Positions 7,112 to 16,453 are shown, counted from the stretch's first letter. The stretch: 64,000 bases of DNA from Flavicella sediminum (GCF_006381105.1 NZ_VDET01000018.1:1-64000); one strand, 5' to 3'. The notes: a model not told the origin generated them from the letters alone. Translations and numbers: made by a program.

Positions 7112-8404
7112 ATGAAATTCAAACAGTCAGAAAAATTATACAAAAGAGGATTGACTAATTTAGTAGGTGCTGTAAATTCACCTGTGAGAGCGTTTGCTTC
7201 TGTAGGAGGTAATCCGTTGTTTATTGATAAAGCAAAGGGAAGTCAGATCAAAGATGTAGACGGAAATAAATATGTGGATTTGGTGCTTTCTTATGGACCA
7301 ATGATTTTGGGACATAGAAACAAGAGAGTTGAAAAAGCAATTTCTAAAGCCTTAAAAAAAGGCTATTCTTTTGGCGCTTCCTCTGTTGGAGAAATCAAGT
7401 TGGCGAAGATTGTTTGTGATGCTTTTCCAGGAATGGATAAAGTTCGTTTTGTAAGTTCAGGAACTGAAGCTGTAATTAGTGCTATTCGCTTGGCAAGAGC
7501 CCATACTGGTTTTAGTAAAATAATAAAATTTTCTGGATGTTACCACGGACATATGGATGCTATGTTGGTAGCGGCAGGTTCTGGTTTGGCGACTTTAAGT
7601 ATTCCAGGAAGTGCAGGTGTACCTGATGAAGCTGTTAAAAATACGTTGATTGCTGAGTATAATAATATCGAATCTGTAAAAAAACATTTAGAAGAAAATA
7701 GCGATGTAGCTGCTGTAATTTTAGAACCGGTTTCTGGAAATATGGGGGTTGTAAAACCTAGCGATGCTTTTATAAAAGAACTAAGAAAAATTACCAAAGA
7801 AAAAGGAGTTCTGCTTATTTGTGATGAGGTAATGACTGGTTTCCGATCTAAATTTGGAGGCGCTCAAGAGGTGTTAGGAATTGAAGCAGATATTACTTGT
7901 TTAGGAAAAGTAATTGGAGGAGGTTTTCCTGTTGGCGCTTATGGTGCTAGAAATGAAATCATGCAAAATGTATCTCCATTAGGAGCAATGTATCAAGCCG
8001 GAACTTTGTCAGGGAATCCTATTGCTATGGCAGCAGGTATAGCGACGTTAACGGAATTGAAGCGTCAAAATCCATATGATCAATTCAATGCTATTGCTGA
8101 AAAGATGGAAAACATCCTATTAAATGCAGCAAAGAAGCACAATGTGGATTTGGTAGTGAATCGTTTTGGTTCTATGATCAATCCATTTTTTACAAAAGAA
8201 AGTGTTTCTAATTTTGAAGAAGCACAAAAATCAGATACAGAAAAATTTGCAAAATTCTTTTGGGCAATGATTGAAAATGGAATTTTCTTACCACCGTCTC
8301 AATTTGAAGCTTGGTTTTTATCTTCAGCTTTATCAGATAAAGATTTGGAAAGATTTGAAAATGCTGTGGATAAGGCGATGGGAAAAGTAGCTCTTAGCCT
8401 TTAG
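7112..8404 (+). CDS. hemL: Glutamate-1-semialdehyde 2,1-aminomutase
   Basis: PLP enzyme that turns glutamate-1-semialdehyde into 5-aminolevulinate, the partner of HemA. Motifs: GCYHGH (142-147), DEVMTGFR (238-245) and the PLP-binding Lys266 in CLGKVIGGGFPVGAYG. The start is put at 7112 (430 aa, MKFKQSEKLYKRG), because the six residues encoded from the in-frame ATG at 7094 fall in the 25-bp repeat and spacer and look non-native. The last codons lie in a 9-bp repeat that recurs inverted after the next gene, so both ends of hemL border inserted-looking DNA. Confidence 0.96.
   Translation: MKFKQSEKLYKRGLTNLVGAVNSPVRAFASVGGNPLFIDKAKGSQIKDVDGNKYVDLVLSYGPMILGHRNKRVEKAISKALKKGYSFGASSVGEIKLAKIVCDAFPGMDKVRFVSSGTEAVISAIRLARAHTGFSKIIKFSGCYHGHMDAMLVAAGSGLATLSIPGSAGVPDEAVKNTLIAEYNNIESVKKHLEENSDVAAVILEPVSGNMGVVKPSDAFIKELRKITKEKGVLLICDEVMTGFRSKFGGAQEVLGIEADITCLGKVIGGGFPVGAYGARNEIMQNVSPLGAMYQAGTLSGNPIAMAAGIATLTELKRQNPYDQFNAIAEKMENILLNAAKKHNVDLVVNRFGSMINPFFTKESVSNFEEAQKSDTEKFAKFFWAMIENGIFLPPSQFEAWFLSSALSDKDLERFENAVDKAMGKVALSL
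8390..8398 (+). repeat. 9-bp inverted repeat, left arm (flanks the S23-type gene)
   Basis: GCTCTTAGC here and GCTAAGAGC at 8798-8806 are perfect reverse complements on either side of the four-helix-bundle gene. The left arm is inside the final hemL codons. Short enough that chance is possible. Confidence 0.4.
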
Positions 8405-8445
8405 TTGTTGGCTTTTGAAACCTAAACTATTGAACAATTCAATGG

Positions 8446-8802
8446 ATGAGAAATTTTAGAAAATTAGATATTTGGAGGTCGGGAATTGAGCTAGTAAAAG
8501 CAATTTATGTTCTTGCTGAAAAATTACCAATCCAGGAAAAATATGGACTGAGAAGTCAAATTACTAGAGCGGCTGTTTCGATTCCTTCAAATATAGCCGA
8601 AGGTTCAAGTCGAAATAGTGAAATTGAATTTAAAAGATTTTTAGAAATAGCATTAGGTTCTCTTTTTGAATTAGAAACGCAAATCGTAATTATTGAAGAA
8701 CTAAAGCTGATTGATAAAGTGGAGGTAATGAAAATATTGGAAATGCTAGATAAAGAAGGTAGAATGATTAACGGATTAATAACGAAAATAAAAAATAGCT
8801 AA
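8446..8802 (+). CDS. Four-helix bundle protein (23S rRNA intervening-sequence / S23 type)
   Basis: 118 aa with the signature of the family: FRKLDIWRSGIELVKAIY, then KYGLRSQITRAAVSIPSNIAEGSSR and FLEIALGSLFELETQ. Such proteins were first noticed in intervening sequences of 23S rRNA genes but are widespread as free genes; they form pentameric four-helix bundles and have no clear function. Here it sits between hemL and hemE, with no likely metabolic link. The flanks are low-complexity (AGCTAA, GCCAAAAGC, ACTACCAAA) and contain a 9-bp inverted repeat, which suggests a late insertion into the heme operon. Confidence 0.92.
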   Translation: MRNFRKLDIWRSGIELVKAIYVLAEKLPIQEKYGLRSQITRAAVSIPSNIAEGSSRNSEIEFKRFLEIALGSLFELETQIVIIEELKLIDKVEVMKILEMLDKEGRMINGLITKIKNS

Positions 8803-8806
8803 GAGC
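8798..8806 (-). repeat. 9-bp inverted repeat, right arm
   Basis: GCTAAGAGC, spanning the stop of the S23-type gene; matches the arm at 8390-8398. It is followed by low-complexity AGC/ACTACCAAA-like sequence up to hemE. Confidence 0.4.
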
Positions 8807-8840
8807 CAAAAGCAAATAGCTAACTACCAAATACTAAAAA

Positions 8841-9866
8841 ATGATAAAAAACGATTTATACTTAAGAGCCTTAAAAGGAGAAGTTGTAGAAAGACCTCCA
8901 GTTTGGATGATGCGTCAAGCAGGTAGGTATCTGCCAGAATTTCAAGAAATTAAAAAGAAGTATGATTTCTTTACTCGTTGTCAAACTCCTGAATTAGCGG
9001 CAGAAATTACGGTGCAGCCTATTCGTAGATATGGAATGGATGCAGCGATTTTATTTTCTGATATTTTAGTAATTCCACAAGCTATGAATATTGAAGTGGA
9101 AATGAAAAATGGAATAGGGCCTTGGTTGCCAAATCCAATTCGCTCAATGGCGGATGTTGAGAAAGTAATAGTTCCAGAAATTGACGAGACGTTAGGTTAT
9201 GTGATGGATGCGATTAAGCTGACTAAAGAAATGTTGAATGATGACATTCCTTTAATTGGTTTTGCGGGTTCTCCATGGACGATCTTATGTTATTGTATAC
9301 AAGGGCAGGGGTCTAAAAACTTTGACAAAGCAAAAGAATTTTGTTTTACGCAACCTTTAGCAGCACATATACTATTACAAAAAATTACAGATACGACCAT
9401 TGCTTACTTAAAGAAAAAAGTAGAAGCAGGAGTAAATGCCGTTCAGGTATTTGACTCTTGGGGTGGGATGTTATCTCCAGTAGATTATCAAGAATTTTCT
9501 TGGCAATACATCAATCAAATTATTGAAGCATTGAAAGATGATGCTCCAGTAATTGCTTTTGGGAAAGGATGTTGGTTTGCTTTAGAAGATATGTCTAAAT
9601 CAAATGCAGCCGCTTTAGGTGTAGATTGGACAATAACTCCAGAATGGGCACGTAAGTTAACAGGAGGAAATGTGACCTTACAAGGTAATTTTGACCCAAC
9701 ACGTTTATTTTCGCCACCGGCAGAAATTAAGAAACAAGTAAAAACAATGATTGATGCTTTTGGAAAAGACAAGTACATTGTAAACTTAGGGCACGGAATT
9801 TTACCAAATATAGGATTGGATAATGCGAAAGCATTTATTGATGCGGTAAAGGAATACAGTGTATAA
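8841..9866 (+). CDS. hemE: Uroporphyrinogen decarboxylase
   Basis: Removes the four acetate carboxyls of uroporphyrinogen III to give coproporphyrinogen III. The N-terminal signature [15 protein letters not shown] (20-34) contains the substrate-binding arginines; [13 protein letters not shown] supplies the catalytic Asp, and [10 protein letters not shown] and LGHGILP follow. Length 341 aa is normal. Its leader ends ACTACCAAATACTAAAAA, closely resembling the heptamer repeat in front of hemF. Confidence 0.97.
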   Translation: MIKNDLYLRALKGEVVERPPVWMMRQAGRYLPEFQEIKKKYDFFTRCQTPELAAEITVQPIRRYGMDAAILFSDILVIPQAMNIEVEMKNGIGPWLPNPIRSMADVEKVIVPEIDETLGYVMDAIKLTKEMLNDDIPLIGFAGSPWTILCYCIQGQGSKNFDKAKEFCFTQPLAAHILLQKITDTTIAYLKKKVEAGVNAVQVFDSWGGMLSPVDYQEFSWQYINQIIEALKDDAPVIAFGKGCWFALEDMSKSNAAALGVDWTITPEWARKLTGGNVTLQGNFDPTRLFSPPAEIKKQVKTMIDAFGKDKYIVNLGHGILPNIGLDNAKAFIDAVKEYSV

Positions 9867-9921
9867 TGTAGTTCGTATTTGGTACGCTTCGCTTTTAGTG
9901 GTTAAATTCTAGCTGTTATTT

Positions 9922-9960
9922 CCAACTACCAACTACCAACTACCAACTACCAACTACCAA
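9922..9960 (+). repeat. Heptanucleotide tandem repeat (CCAACTA)5
   Basis: Five perfect CCAACTA units from 9922 to 9956 plus a partial CCAA, ending 5 bp before the hemF start codon. A second heptamer array of related composition (CATCCAA) lies at 51557-51619. Confidence 0.9.
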
Positions 9961-9965
9961 AAAGA

Positions 9966-10868
9966 ATGAAAAAACAATTTTACGAATACATACAAAAGCT
10001 TCAAGACACCATTACTGCTAAATTAGAAGAAGTAGATGGCAAAGCCAAATTTGTTGAAGATTTATGGGATCGTCCAGAGGGTGGCGGAGGAAGAACACGT
10101 GTTATTGAAAATGGAAACGTTTTTGAAAAAGGTGGGGTAAATATTTCTGCTGTTGAAGGAGAATTACCTCAAGTGCTAAGAGATAATTTTGGAGTAAAAG
10201 AAGGAAATTTTTTTGCTTGTGGATTGTCTTTGGTATTGCATCCTAAAAACCCTATGGTGCCAACGGTACATGCAAATTGGCGTTATTTTGAAATGTATGA
10301 TGAAAAAGGAAATATTGTTACCCAATGGTTTGGTGGTGGACAAGATTTAACTCCTTATTATTTATTTGATGACGATGCTATTCATTTTCATACAGTTTGT
10401 AAAAACGCATGCGATAAGCATAACAAAGAATTTCATCCAATGTATAAAAAACGTTGCGATGACTATTTTTGGAATGCGCATAGAAATGAAGCACGTGGTA
10501 TTGGTGGTTTGTTCTTTGATTATTTAAAAGAAACAGAAGAAATCAGTCTGCAAGACAGGTATGATTTTGTTACAGAAATAGGAAATAGCTTTTTAGAAAG
10601 TTATGTGCCCATCGTAGAGAAAAGAAAAGAATTAGAATACAGTAAGTCACAACGTGACTGGCAAGAGATTCGAAGAGGTCGTTATGTGGAGTTTAATTTG
10701 GTACACGACAAAGGAACTTTATTTGGTTTGAAAACCAATGGCCGTATTGAATCTATATTAATGAGCTTACCGCCACATGTGCAATGGCATTATTGTCATG
10801 AACCTGAACAAGGAAGTGAAGAGGCCTATTTGGTTTCAGTACTTCAGAAACCAAAACAATGGATATAA
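9966..10868 (+). CDS. hemF: Oxygen-dependent coproporphyrinogen III oxidase
   Basis: Oxidative decarboxylation of coproporphyrinogen III to protoporphyrinogen IX using O2. The 300-aa protein carries the HemF signatures: GGGGRTRVIENGNVFEKGG, NPMVPTVHANWRYFE, WFGGGQDLTPYY and GRYVEFNLVHDKGT. Presence of HemF indicates aerobic heme synthesis; no oxygen-independent HemN or protoporphyrinogen oxidase gene is in the window. It is the last gene of the operon, closed by a strong terminator. The heptamer array directly before it could affect translation if its length varies. Confidence 0.97.
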   Translation: MKKQFYEYIQKLQDTITAKLEEVDGKAKFVEDLWDRPEGGGGRTRVIENGNVFEKGGVNISAVEGELPQVLRDNFGVKEGNFFACGLSLVLHPKNPMVPTVHANWRYFEMYDEKGNIVTQWFGGGQDLTPYYLFDDDAIHFHTVCKNACDKHNKEFHPMYKKRCDDYFWNAHRNEARGIGGLFFDYLKETEEISLQDRYDFVTEIGNSFLESYVPIVEKRKELEYSKSQRDWQEIRRGRYVEFNLVHDKGTLFGLKTNGRIESILMSLPPHVQWHYCHEPEQGSEEAYLVSVLQKPKQWI

Positions 10869-10902
10869 AAAAGAGGATGCTAAATTTAGCATCCTCTTTT
10901 TT
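10867..10902. terminator. Strong bidirectional terminator after hemF
   Basis: A perfect 24-nt palindrome (GAGGATGCTAAA and its complement, 10873-10896) flanked by A run and T run. It serves both hemF and the convergent lipoprotein gene. Confidence 0.93.
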
Positions 10903-10919
10903 TATAATAGTTTTTGAAA

Positions 10920-11321
10920 CTATTGTCTTGTGTAGACCTCAGTTTCAGGTTGGTCATCATCAATAAATGTAACCGTTAATTTGTTTTGATTTACAGAAAC
11001 TGTTACAACAGTAACGTCATCACCATCGCCTCCTTCTCCAGGGAAAGTTACAGTCATTTTGTTGCCATTTAAAGTATATGTTCCAATTTGAGTGTTTGTT
11101 TCCGTTTCACCATCGTAGATATTGGTGCTAATAATGGATATAGTATTACTAGTAATTGTAAGAACGTTAGTAGTAGTGCTTTCAGCATCGGTAGATGTGT
11201 GAGACCAAGTTCCAATAAGGGAACTGTTACCGCTTTCGTTATCAAGATCATCGTTGTTGCTAGCGCAAGAAGTAAAAAATAATGAAGAGATTACGGTTAA
11301 AATCAGTAGTGCATTTTTCAT
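10920..11321 (-). CDS. Lipocalin-like lipoprotein, 133 aa
   Basis: The signal sequence ends in the lipobox FFTSC, followed by ASNNDDLDNE, an acidic stretch like the export signals that send Bacteroidota lipoproteins to the cell surface. The body (LIGTWSHTSTDAESTTTNVLTI ... IGTYTLNGNKMTV) has the GTW start and alternating strands typical of small lipocalin-like/DUF5004-type domains. Specific ligand and role are unknown. It is a single-gene unit, convergent with hemF. The 292 bp upstream (11322-11613) up to the divergent neighbour are AT-rich, and I see no gene there. Confidence 0.75.
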   Translation of the reverse strand: MKNALLILTVISSLFFTSCASNNDDLDNESGNSSLIGTWSHTSTDAESTTTNVLTITSNTISIISTNIYDGETETNTQIGTYTLNGNKMTVTFPGEGGDGDDVTVVTVSVNQNKLTVTFIDDDQPETEVYTRQ

Positions 11322-11613
11322 AAAATAAAGGGTTTTAAGGTGAAAAATTAAATTTAGGTGTTTTGAGAAGAAAAGTATATACTCATTTATGAGTATATTT
11401 GATGAACCAGCTAAACTAGACTTGAATATATTGGTAGCTTAGATCTAGAAATGATTTGTGAAATGTTTTCATTCTAATGACTATATTTACTACCGATTAA
11501 AAAGGTGAATTCAAAACATAATTTTATTTATTATTTGATAATTTTCACAAACCTATTGAACATTGATTACTAGTTTTACTTCAAAATAAATCTTCACAAT
11601 AAAAAGCACTAAA

Positions 11614-12333
11614 ATGAAAAAACACATTGGTTTTCTGCTAATGATTTGTTTTATGGTAGCCTGTAATTCAAGTCAAAAGAAAAAAAAGGTAAAGAGTTCT
11701 TACAAGCATGAAATTGTAGCTCAAGAAGTGATTCAAGTTAGTGGCTATACGTATGTTCATTCTGAAGAAAATGGAAAAGAAATTTGGGTAGCAGTACCTT
11801 CATTTGACGGCAAAGTGGGAGAGATTTATTATTTTAATGACGGCCTTGAAATGTTTGATTTCAAAAGTAAGGAATTAAATAAAACTTTCAAATCTATTTA
11901 TTTCTTGCAAAAAGTCTATACTAATCCGATAGTTAAAGCTGTTGTAAAAAAAACAAAGAACGCTTATACTCTAGTTTCAAAAAATAAAAAGAGCATATCT
12001 TTTGAAGACAAGAAAATAATAAAAATGGAAGCATCTAAGGGTGTTACTTCTATAGCGAGTTTATTTGAAGGATTGTCAAGGTTTGATGGCAAAAAAGTTA
12101 GTGTTAAAGGAAAAGTAACGAAATTCAGTGCGATGATTATGAATAAAAATTGGATTCACTTACAAGATGGATCTGATTTTGAAGGAGAGTATGATTTAAC
12201 AATTACTACATTACAAGATTTCAAGGTCGGCGACATCGTATTGTTAGAAGGAGTCGTGGCTGTTGAAAAAGACTTCGGCTATGGATATAAATACAAGCTT
12301 ATTTTAGAGGACGCTAAAGCGCTCGAAATGTAA
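11614..12333 (+). CDS. OB-fold lipoprotein, 239 aa
   Basis: Signal sequence with lipobox MVACN, then a Lys-rich linker. Two similar beta-rich modules follow: residues 30-115 (EVIQVSGYTYVHSEENGKEIWVAVP ... VGEIYYFNDG) and 150-239 (FDGKKVSVKGKVTKF ... NWIHLQDG ... VGDIVLLEGVVAVEKDFG). The second has the usual order of a nucleic-acid-unrelated OB fold found in exported Bacteroidota proteins. Partner and ligand are unknown. It is a monocistronic gene, convergent with the DUF2867-type gene; there is no clear terminator between them. Confidence 0.7.
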   Translation: MKKHIGFLLMICFMVACNSSQKKKKVKSSYKHEIVAQEVIQVSGYTYVHSEENGKEIWVAVPSFDGKVGEIYYFNDGLEMFDFKSKELNKTFKSIYFLQKVYTNPIVKAVVKKTKNAYTLVSKNKKSISFEDKKIIKMEASKGVTSIASLFEGLSRFDGKKVSVKGKVTKFSAMIMNKNWIHLQDGSDFEGEYDLTITTLQDFKVGDIVLLEGVVAVEKDFGYGYKYKLILEDAKALEM

Positions 12334-12391
12334 TTGGAATATTTTTCTTGTAGAATTTTGATTAGCATTAATTGGTATATTTCTTTAAAGA

Positions 12392-13810
12392 CTAACTAAT
12401 AAGTTTTCTGATCAATCCTTTAAAAATAAAACTATGAAAAGGCAAAACACTATACCAATACAATCTTCCCCATAAACCTTTGGGTCTGAAAACGGCACGT
12501 TGAAATAATTTATTTTTAACGATTTTAAATTCTAGCCAAGCTTCACCGGGTAGTTTCATTTCAGCATAAAGTAAAAGCCTTCCTTCATTTTTATTTGCGT
12601 AAATAACACGCCAAAAGTCTAAGGCATCTCCAGTTTGTAATTTTGTAGGATGTGTTCTTCCTCGTCTCAACCCAATGCCTCCAAATAATTTGTCAAGATA
12701 ACCTCGAATTCTCCATAAATAATTCATACTGTACCAACCATTGCTTCCGCCCAATGCCCAAATTTTAGCAAGAGTACTTTCTCTATTGGAAATGTTTCTT
12801 GATTTTACATCTTTAAAACATCCATATTGTGGAATATTGATGTGTTTGGAAAGTTTTTGATTCAAAACACCACTAACCATAGAATCTTTCCAGCTTGAAA
12901 TCAGGACATTTTGTTCAATGGTGTCAAAAGCTTTTTCCACGGCCGTTTTGTAAGAAATAGGATAAATTTCTAACAATTGTCCTACAGAATTCTCTTTTCC
13001 AATAATTTCAATTTTCATACTGTCTACTAATGAAGCCGCCAACCTAAAGGAGGTAGAAGTAACAAAATACAACCAATAGGAAGAAAGTTTTGGTGTCATT
13101 ATAGGCACGGTGATAATAGTCCGTTTCAACCCACGGACTTCACTAAAAATAAGCAACATTTTTTTATAGGTCAATATTTCTGGTCCATAAATATCAAAGG
13201 AAACATTGTACAGTTCTTTTTTGAAAAGAGACTTGTTTAAAAACTGAACCACATCAGAAATACCGATGGGTTGGGTTTTGGTATTTAACCATTTTGGCGT
13301 AATCATGATCGGAAGCTTTTCTACCAAATCTCTAATAATTTCAAAGGATGCACTTCCACTTCCTACAATAATTCCAGCTTTTATGGTGGTCAGTGCATAC
13401 TTTTTTGAAACCAGAATTTCTGCGACTTGTTTTCTTGAATTTAAATGTTTGGAAAGTTCTATGTCATTGGTAATTCCGCTTAAATAAATTACTTGTTGAA
13501 TATTTGTTGCTTCTATTAGGGTTTTGAAATTTTCTGCACAAGTTTTTTCAAGACTGTCAAAGTCGGTGTTGTTTGACGACATAGAATGAATTAAATAATA
13601 TGCCGCATCTATATTCTTTGGGAATTTTTCAATTTCAAAAGGCTTTAAAAAGTCAATTTCTAAAAAACTAATTTGAGGATTTTCTATATAGTTTTCAGGA
13701 ATTCTTAACAAATCTCTTACACAACAAATAAGTTCATGTTGTTGTGATAACAATAATGGAATCAATCTTTTTGCAATATAACCCGTGGTTCCTGTAATTA
13801 AAATTTTCAT
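12392..13810 (-). CDS. NAD(P)-binding SDR-type protein with C-terminal DUF2867
   Basis: N-terminal extended-SDR Rossmann domain (MKILITGTTGYIAKRLIPLL, glycine motif TGTTGYIAK) with LIHSM and an atypical active site, followed from about residue 320 by a DUF2867 region (GSNGWYSMNYLWRIRGYLDKL, RGRTHPTKLQTGDALDFWRV). These two-domain proteins of about 470 aa are common in Bacteroidota and have no known substrate. It is the last gene of a leftward unit TetR, UbiB-like kinase, flavin reductase; 34 bp separate it from the flavin reductase gene. A role in redox or lipid chemistry with the neighbours is inference. Confidence 0.85.
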   Translation of the reverse strand: MKILITGTTGYIAKRLIPLLLSQQHELICCVRDLLRIPENYIENPQISFLEIDFLKPFEIEKFPKNIDAAYYLIHSMSSNNTDFDSLEKTCAENFKTLIEATNIQQVIYLSGITNDIELSKHLNSRKQVAEILVSKKYALTTIKAGIIVGSGSASFEIIRDLVEKLPIMITPKWLNTKTQPIGISDVVQFLNKSLFKKELYNVSFDIYGPEILTYKKMLLIFSEVRGLKRTIITVPIMTPKLSSYWLYFVTSTSFRLAASLVDSMKIEIIGKENSVGQLLEIYPISYKTAVEKAFDTIEQNVLISSWKDSMVSGVLNQKLSKHINIPQYGCFKDVKSRNISNRESTLAKIWALGGSNGWYSMNYLWRIRGYLDKLFGGIGLRRGRTHPTKLQTGDALDFWRVIYANKNEGRLLLYAEMKLPGEAWLEFKIVKNKLFQRAVFRPKGLWGRLYWYSVLPFHSFIFKGLIRKLIS

Positions 13811-13844
13811 AGGTTAATTAGAGTTTAAAGAAATGTTAGTTGTT

Positions 13845-14462
13845 TTAAATTTTTGGTCTTTGATAGGCAAATCTGCTTGTTTTGGTAGGAACTGTATAAC
13901 CGTCTAAACCATTTATACAAGCAATTTTTCCTTTGGTTAAGTTAATGAAATAATCTTCCTCAAGGAGTTTTTTGTTTACATATAATTTTTCTACTTCTGC
14001 TAGTATCAATAGGGTTCCATTTCTTTTTATAGGATGTTCTTCCAAAAAACGCATGGCTAGTTGTATGGGTGCGTTTTTTACAAATGGTGCTTGGCAATTA
14101 TCTTTATATTCTTCTTCAAAAATTGTTTTGTCAAATTCTGAAATTGCTTTGTCGTATTTTGCTGAAGTATGATGTGCATCCGCAAGAGTAGCTTCAAAAA
14201 CAGGGTTTATCGTAAATACGCCTGTCGCTTTAATATTGTCGTAGGTATTTCTAGCTACTGTGGTAGGCCGTAACACAAATCCGTAAATGGCAGGGCTAGA
14301 ACCATAATGTGTTACAGAACTAAATATGGCCAAATTGGCAATCCCTTCTTTTGATTTTGTTCCAATCAGGTTAGCCGATTTGTAACCTGTTGCTGAATTG
14401 ATTAAATTTATTTTATGTAAATGCGGTAAATTTTCAATTTTATTTTTGTCGAAACTGATCAT
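13845..14462 (-). CDS. Flavin reductase-like FMN-binding protein
   Basis: 205 aa with the flavin-reductase/split-barrel pattern: ANLIGTKSKEGIANLAIFSSVTHYGSSPAIYGF, then RNTYDNIKATGVFTINPV and a late ILAEVEKLYV strand. It should bind FMN and either reduce it for a partner or act as an oxidoreductase. Its start codon overlaps the stop of the UbiB-like gene (ATGA), so the two are translationally coupled. Confidence 0.85.
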   Translation of the reverse strand: MISFDKNKIENLPHLHKINLINSATGYKSANLIGTKSKEGIANLAIFSSVTHYGSSPAIYGFVLRPTTVARNTYDNIKATGVFTINPVFEATLADAHHTSAKYDKAISEFDKTIFEEEYKDNCQAPFVKNAPIQLAMRFLEEHPIKRNGTLLILAEVEKLYVNKKLLEEDYFINLTKGKIACINGLDGYTVPTKTSRFAYQRPKI

Positions 14463-15772
14463 AATTGGGGGCTGTAGTTGTTTATTTTTACATTTTTTGC
14501 TTTTAGGTCGAACATTAAATTATACAAACCAAAAAAGGTTCTGTTAATGTAAATAAAATGCTTAGATCCTCTATTTCCGTTCATTTCTTTTAATTCTGCA
14601 CTTTTGGCATATTTAGCTCCTAAGTCGGCAATTTTACCGAAGAAATCTGCATCTGAAAAATCAAAAGTTTCTTGTTGAAAGGGTTGTGTAAATAAGGTCA
14701 GCATTTCATAGAATAATTTTTTAAAGAAAACGATTTCCGCTGCACTATCATCAGGTCTTAAAATTTCCAATTCGTATAGTTTTTTCTCAAAATAAGCTGG
14801 ATTCTCAATATTTTCTTTTTTAGCCAACTCAAAATACGGAATGTAAAACTCAACGGGAATGGTTTTCATGCAGCCAAAATCTATCACGATCAATTCTCCT
14901 TCTGTGTTCACTAAAAAGTTTCCAGGATGTGGGTCGGCATGTACCTTTTTTAAAGAATGAATTTGAAACATGTAAAAATCCCATAAAGCTTGACCTAGTT
15001 GATTCGATTTTTCTTGCTGAATTGGTTTTGCGGTGTATTCAGACAAATGAATACCGTGCATCCAACTCATGGTTAAAATTCTTTCCGAAGAAAATTCTTG
15101 ATAGTAGCTAGGAAATTTCAAATTTGGAATGTGCGCACAGGCATTTGCAATTTCTTCGCTTTGTTGAAATTCTAAAATATAATCAGTTTCTTCTGTTAGT
15201 TTTTCTTCTACTTCTTTAAAATACCTGTCAGAATCTTTTCCTTGAATATTAAACATTCGCATGGCAATGGGTTTTACCAATGCCAAATCTGAAGAAATAC
15301 TTTCGGCAATTCCGGGGTATTGTATTTTTACAGCTAGGGTTTCTCCATTTTTTTCTGCCTTATGAACTTGACCTATACTAGCCGCATTGACAGAATTTAA
15401 ATTGAACTTGTCAAAAATTTCGGAAGGATGTTTTCCAAAATGGTTTTTGAAAGATTTTACAATTAAAGGAGCCGAAAGTGGAGGGACAGAAAATTGTGCC
15501 AATGAAAATTTTTCAACATAAGCTCTGGGCAAAATATTTTTTTCCATGCTCAGCATTTGTGCAACCTTTAAAGCACTTCCTTTCATAGTTTTCAAACCAT
15601 CATAAATATCTTTAGCGTTTGATTCATCTAAGTTTTCTTGTGCTGTTGCTTCAGAATGCAGCAATTTATCACCATAATATTTTACATAATTCACCCCGAC
15701 TTTAGCTCCTGTTTGTAGGAGTTTAGAAGCACGTTGAATTTTAGAGGTAGGAATTGTATTGATTGTTTTCAT
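14459..15772 (-). CDS. ABC1/UbiB-family atypical kinase
   Basis: 437 aa of the ABC1/ADCK/UbiB family. Visible: a KxGQ-like segment KGSALKVAQMLS (about 65-76), the Ala-rich loop NAASIGQVHKA, the VAIK-like Lys in LAVKIQYPG, HADPHPGNFLV (catalytic loop) and VIDFGCMK (DFG). The family supports isoprenoid-quinone and lipid metabolism as ATPases. This gene is not next to menaquinone genes but sits between a TetR regulator and a flavin reductase. It is 6 bp downstream of tetR. The A in place of G within KxGQ (KVAQ) departs from the most common form. Confidence 0.9.
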   Translation of the reverse strand: MKTINTIPTSKIQRASKLLQTGAKVGVNYVKYYGDKLLHSEATAQENLDESNAKDIYDGLKTMKGSALKVAQMLSMEKNILPRAYVEKFSLAQFSVPPLSAPLIVKSFKNHFGKHPSEIFDKFNLNSVNAASIGQVHKAEKNGETLAVKIQYPGIAESISSDLALVKPIAMRMFNIQGKDSDRYFKEVEEKLTEETDYILEFQQSEEIANACAHIPNLKFPSYYQEFSSERILTMSWMHGIHLSEYTAKPIQQEKSNQLGQALWDFYMFQIHSLKKVHADPHPGNFLVNTEGELIVIDFGCMKTIPVEFYIPYFELAKKENIENPAYFEKKLYELEILRPDDSAAEIVFFKKLFYEMLTLFTQPFQQETFDFSDADFFGKIADLGAKYAKSAELKEMNGNRGSKHFIYINRTFFGLYNLMFDLKAKNVKINNYSPQL

Positions 15773-15778
15773 AATTGT

Positions 15779-16438
15779 TTACATTTTAAAATCCATTTTT
15801 TCTTTTAAAAGAAATTTCCCTAAGTCGATAAAACTTTTTACGGGTTGGGTATTGATGGCATCAAAAGTGGCATGTACACTTTTTTCAATGAAAATATCTG
15901 TTTTTTCAAAAGCTTTAGAATTATCTTCCATCCAAAATTTCAGAATCAATAATAACTGTATCCAAAAAAGTTCTTCGGTACCTTTGTCTTGAAACCTGCC
16001 AATTCTTTCTTCTTTAAAATCTATTTTTTCAATGGCTAGGCTTTTGATAAATTCATTAAAAAAGAATTTCAAGCCGGTTAATTTTTTTAACGATTTCAAT
16101 TTGTTCTTGTCGTTATTCAAGGCAAAAACTACATACGATCTGTTGGCGGTTAGCACCTCTACAAACGTATAATAAAAACTGAGTAGCTTATTTCTAGCAT
16201 CAAAATCTTTAAAGTCGATTGATTTTTCTAATAATTCTAAGGAATTCTTAAAGAACAAAGTGAATATTTCTTTCTCTATCTGCTCAAAAGAACTATAAAA
16301 TCTATAAAATGTGCTTTCCTCTATGTGTTGGTCTTTTGCAAATTTGTAAACAGATTCTGGATGGTGTCCTTTTGTCAAAACAAAATCCATATACTTCGTA
16401 ATCAGTTCATTTTCTGTAATTTCTTTTTTTGTCTCCAT
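15779..16438 (-). CDS. TetR-family transcriptional regulator
   Basis: 219 aa. The N-terminal 60 residues form the TetR HTH (ELITKYMDFVLTKGHHPESVYKFAKDQHIEESTFYRFYSSFEQIEKEIF), with the usual STFYRF recognition helix; the C-terminal helical domain is specific to Bacteroidota homologues. It heads the leftward kinase/flavin reductase/DUF2867 unit and is divergent from the SDR-TspO unit. A perfect 8-bp inverted repeat in the 119 bp between the arms (chosen starts) is its likely operator, so it may repress both. Confidence 0.9.
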   Translation of the reverse strand: METKKEITENELITKYMDFVLTKGHHPESVYKFAKDQHIEESTFYRFYSSFEQIEKEIFTLFFKNSLELLEKSIDFKDFDARNKLLSFYYTFVEVLTANRSYVVFALNNDKNKLKSLKKLTGLKFFFNEFIKSLAIEKIDFKEERIGRFQDKGTEELFWIQLLLILKFWMEDNSKAFEKTDIFIEKSVHATFDAINTQPVKSFIDLGKFLLKEKMDFKM

Positions 16439-16453
16439 GATTTCTATTTTCTA

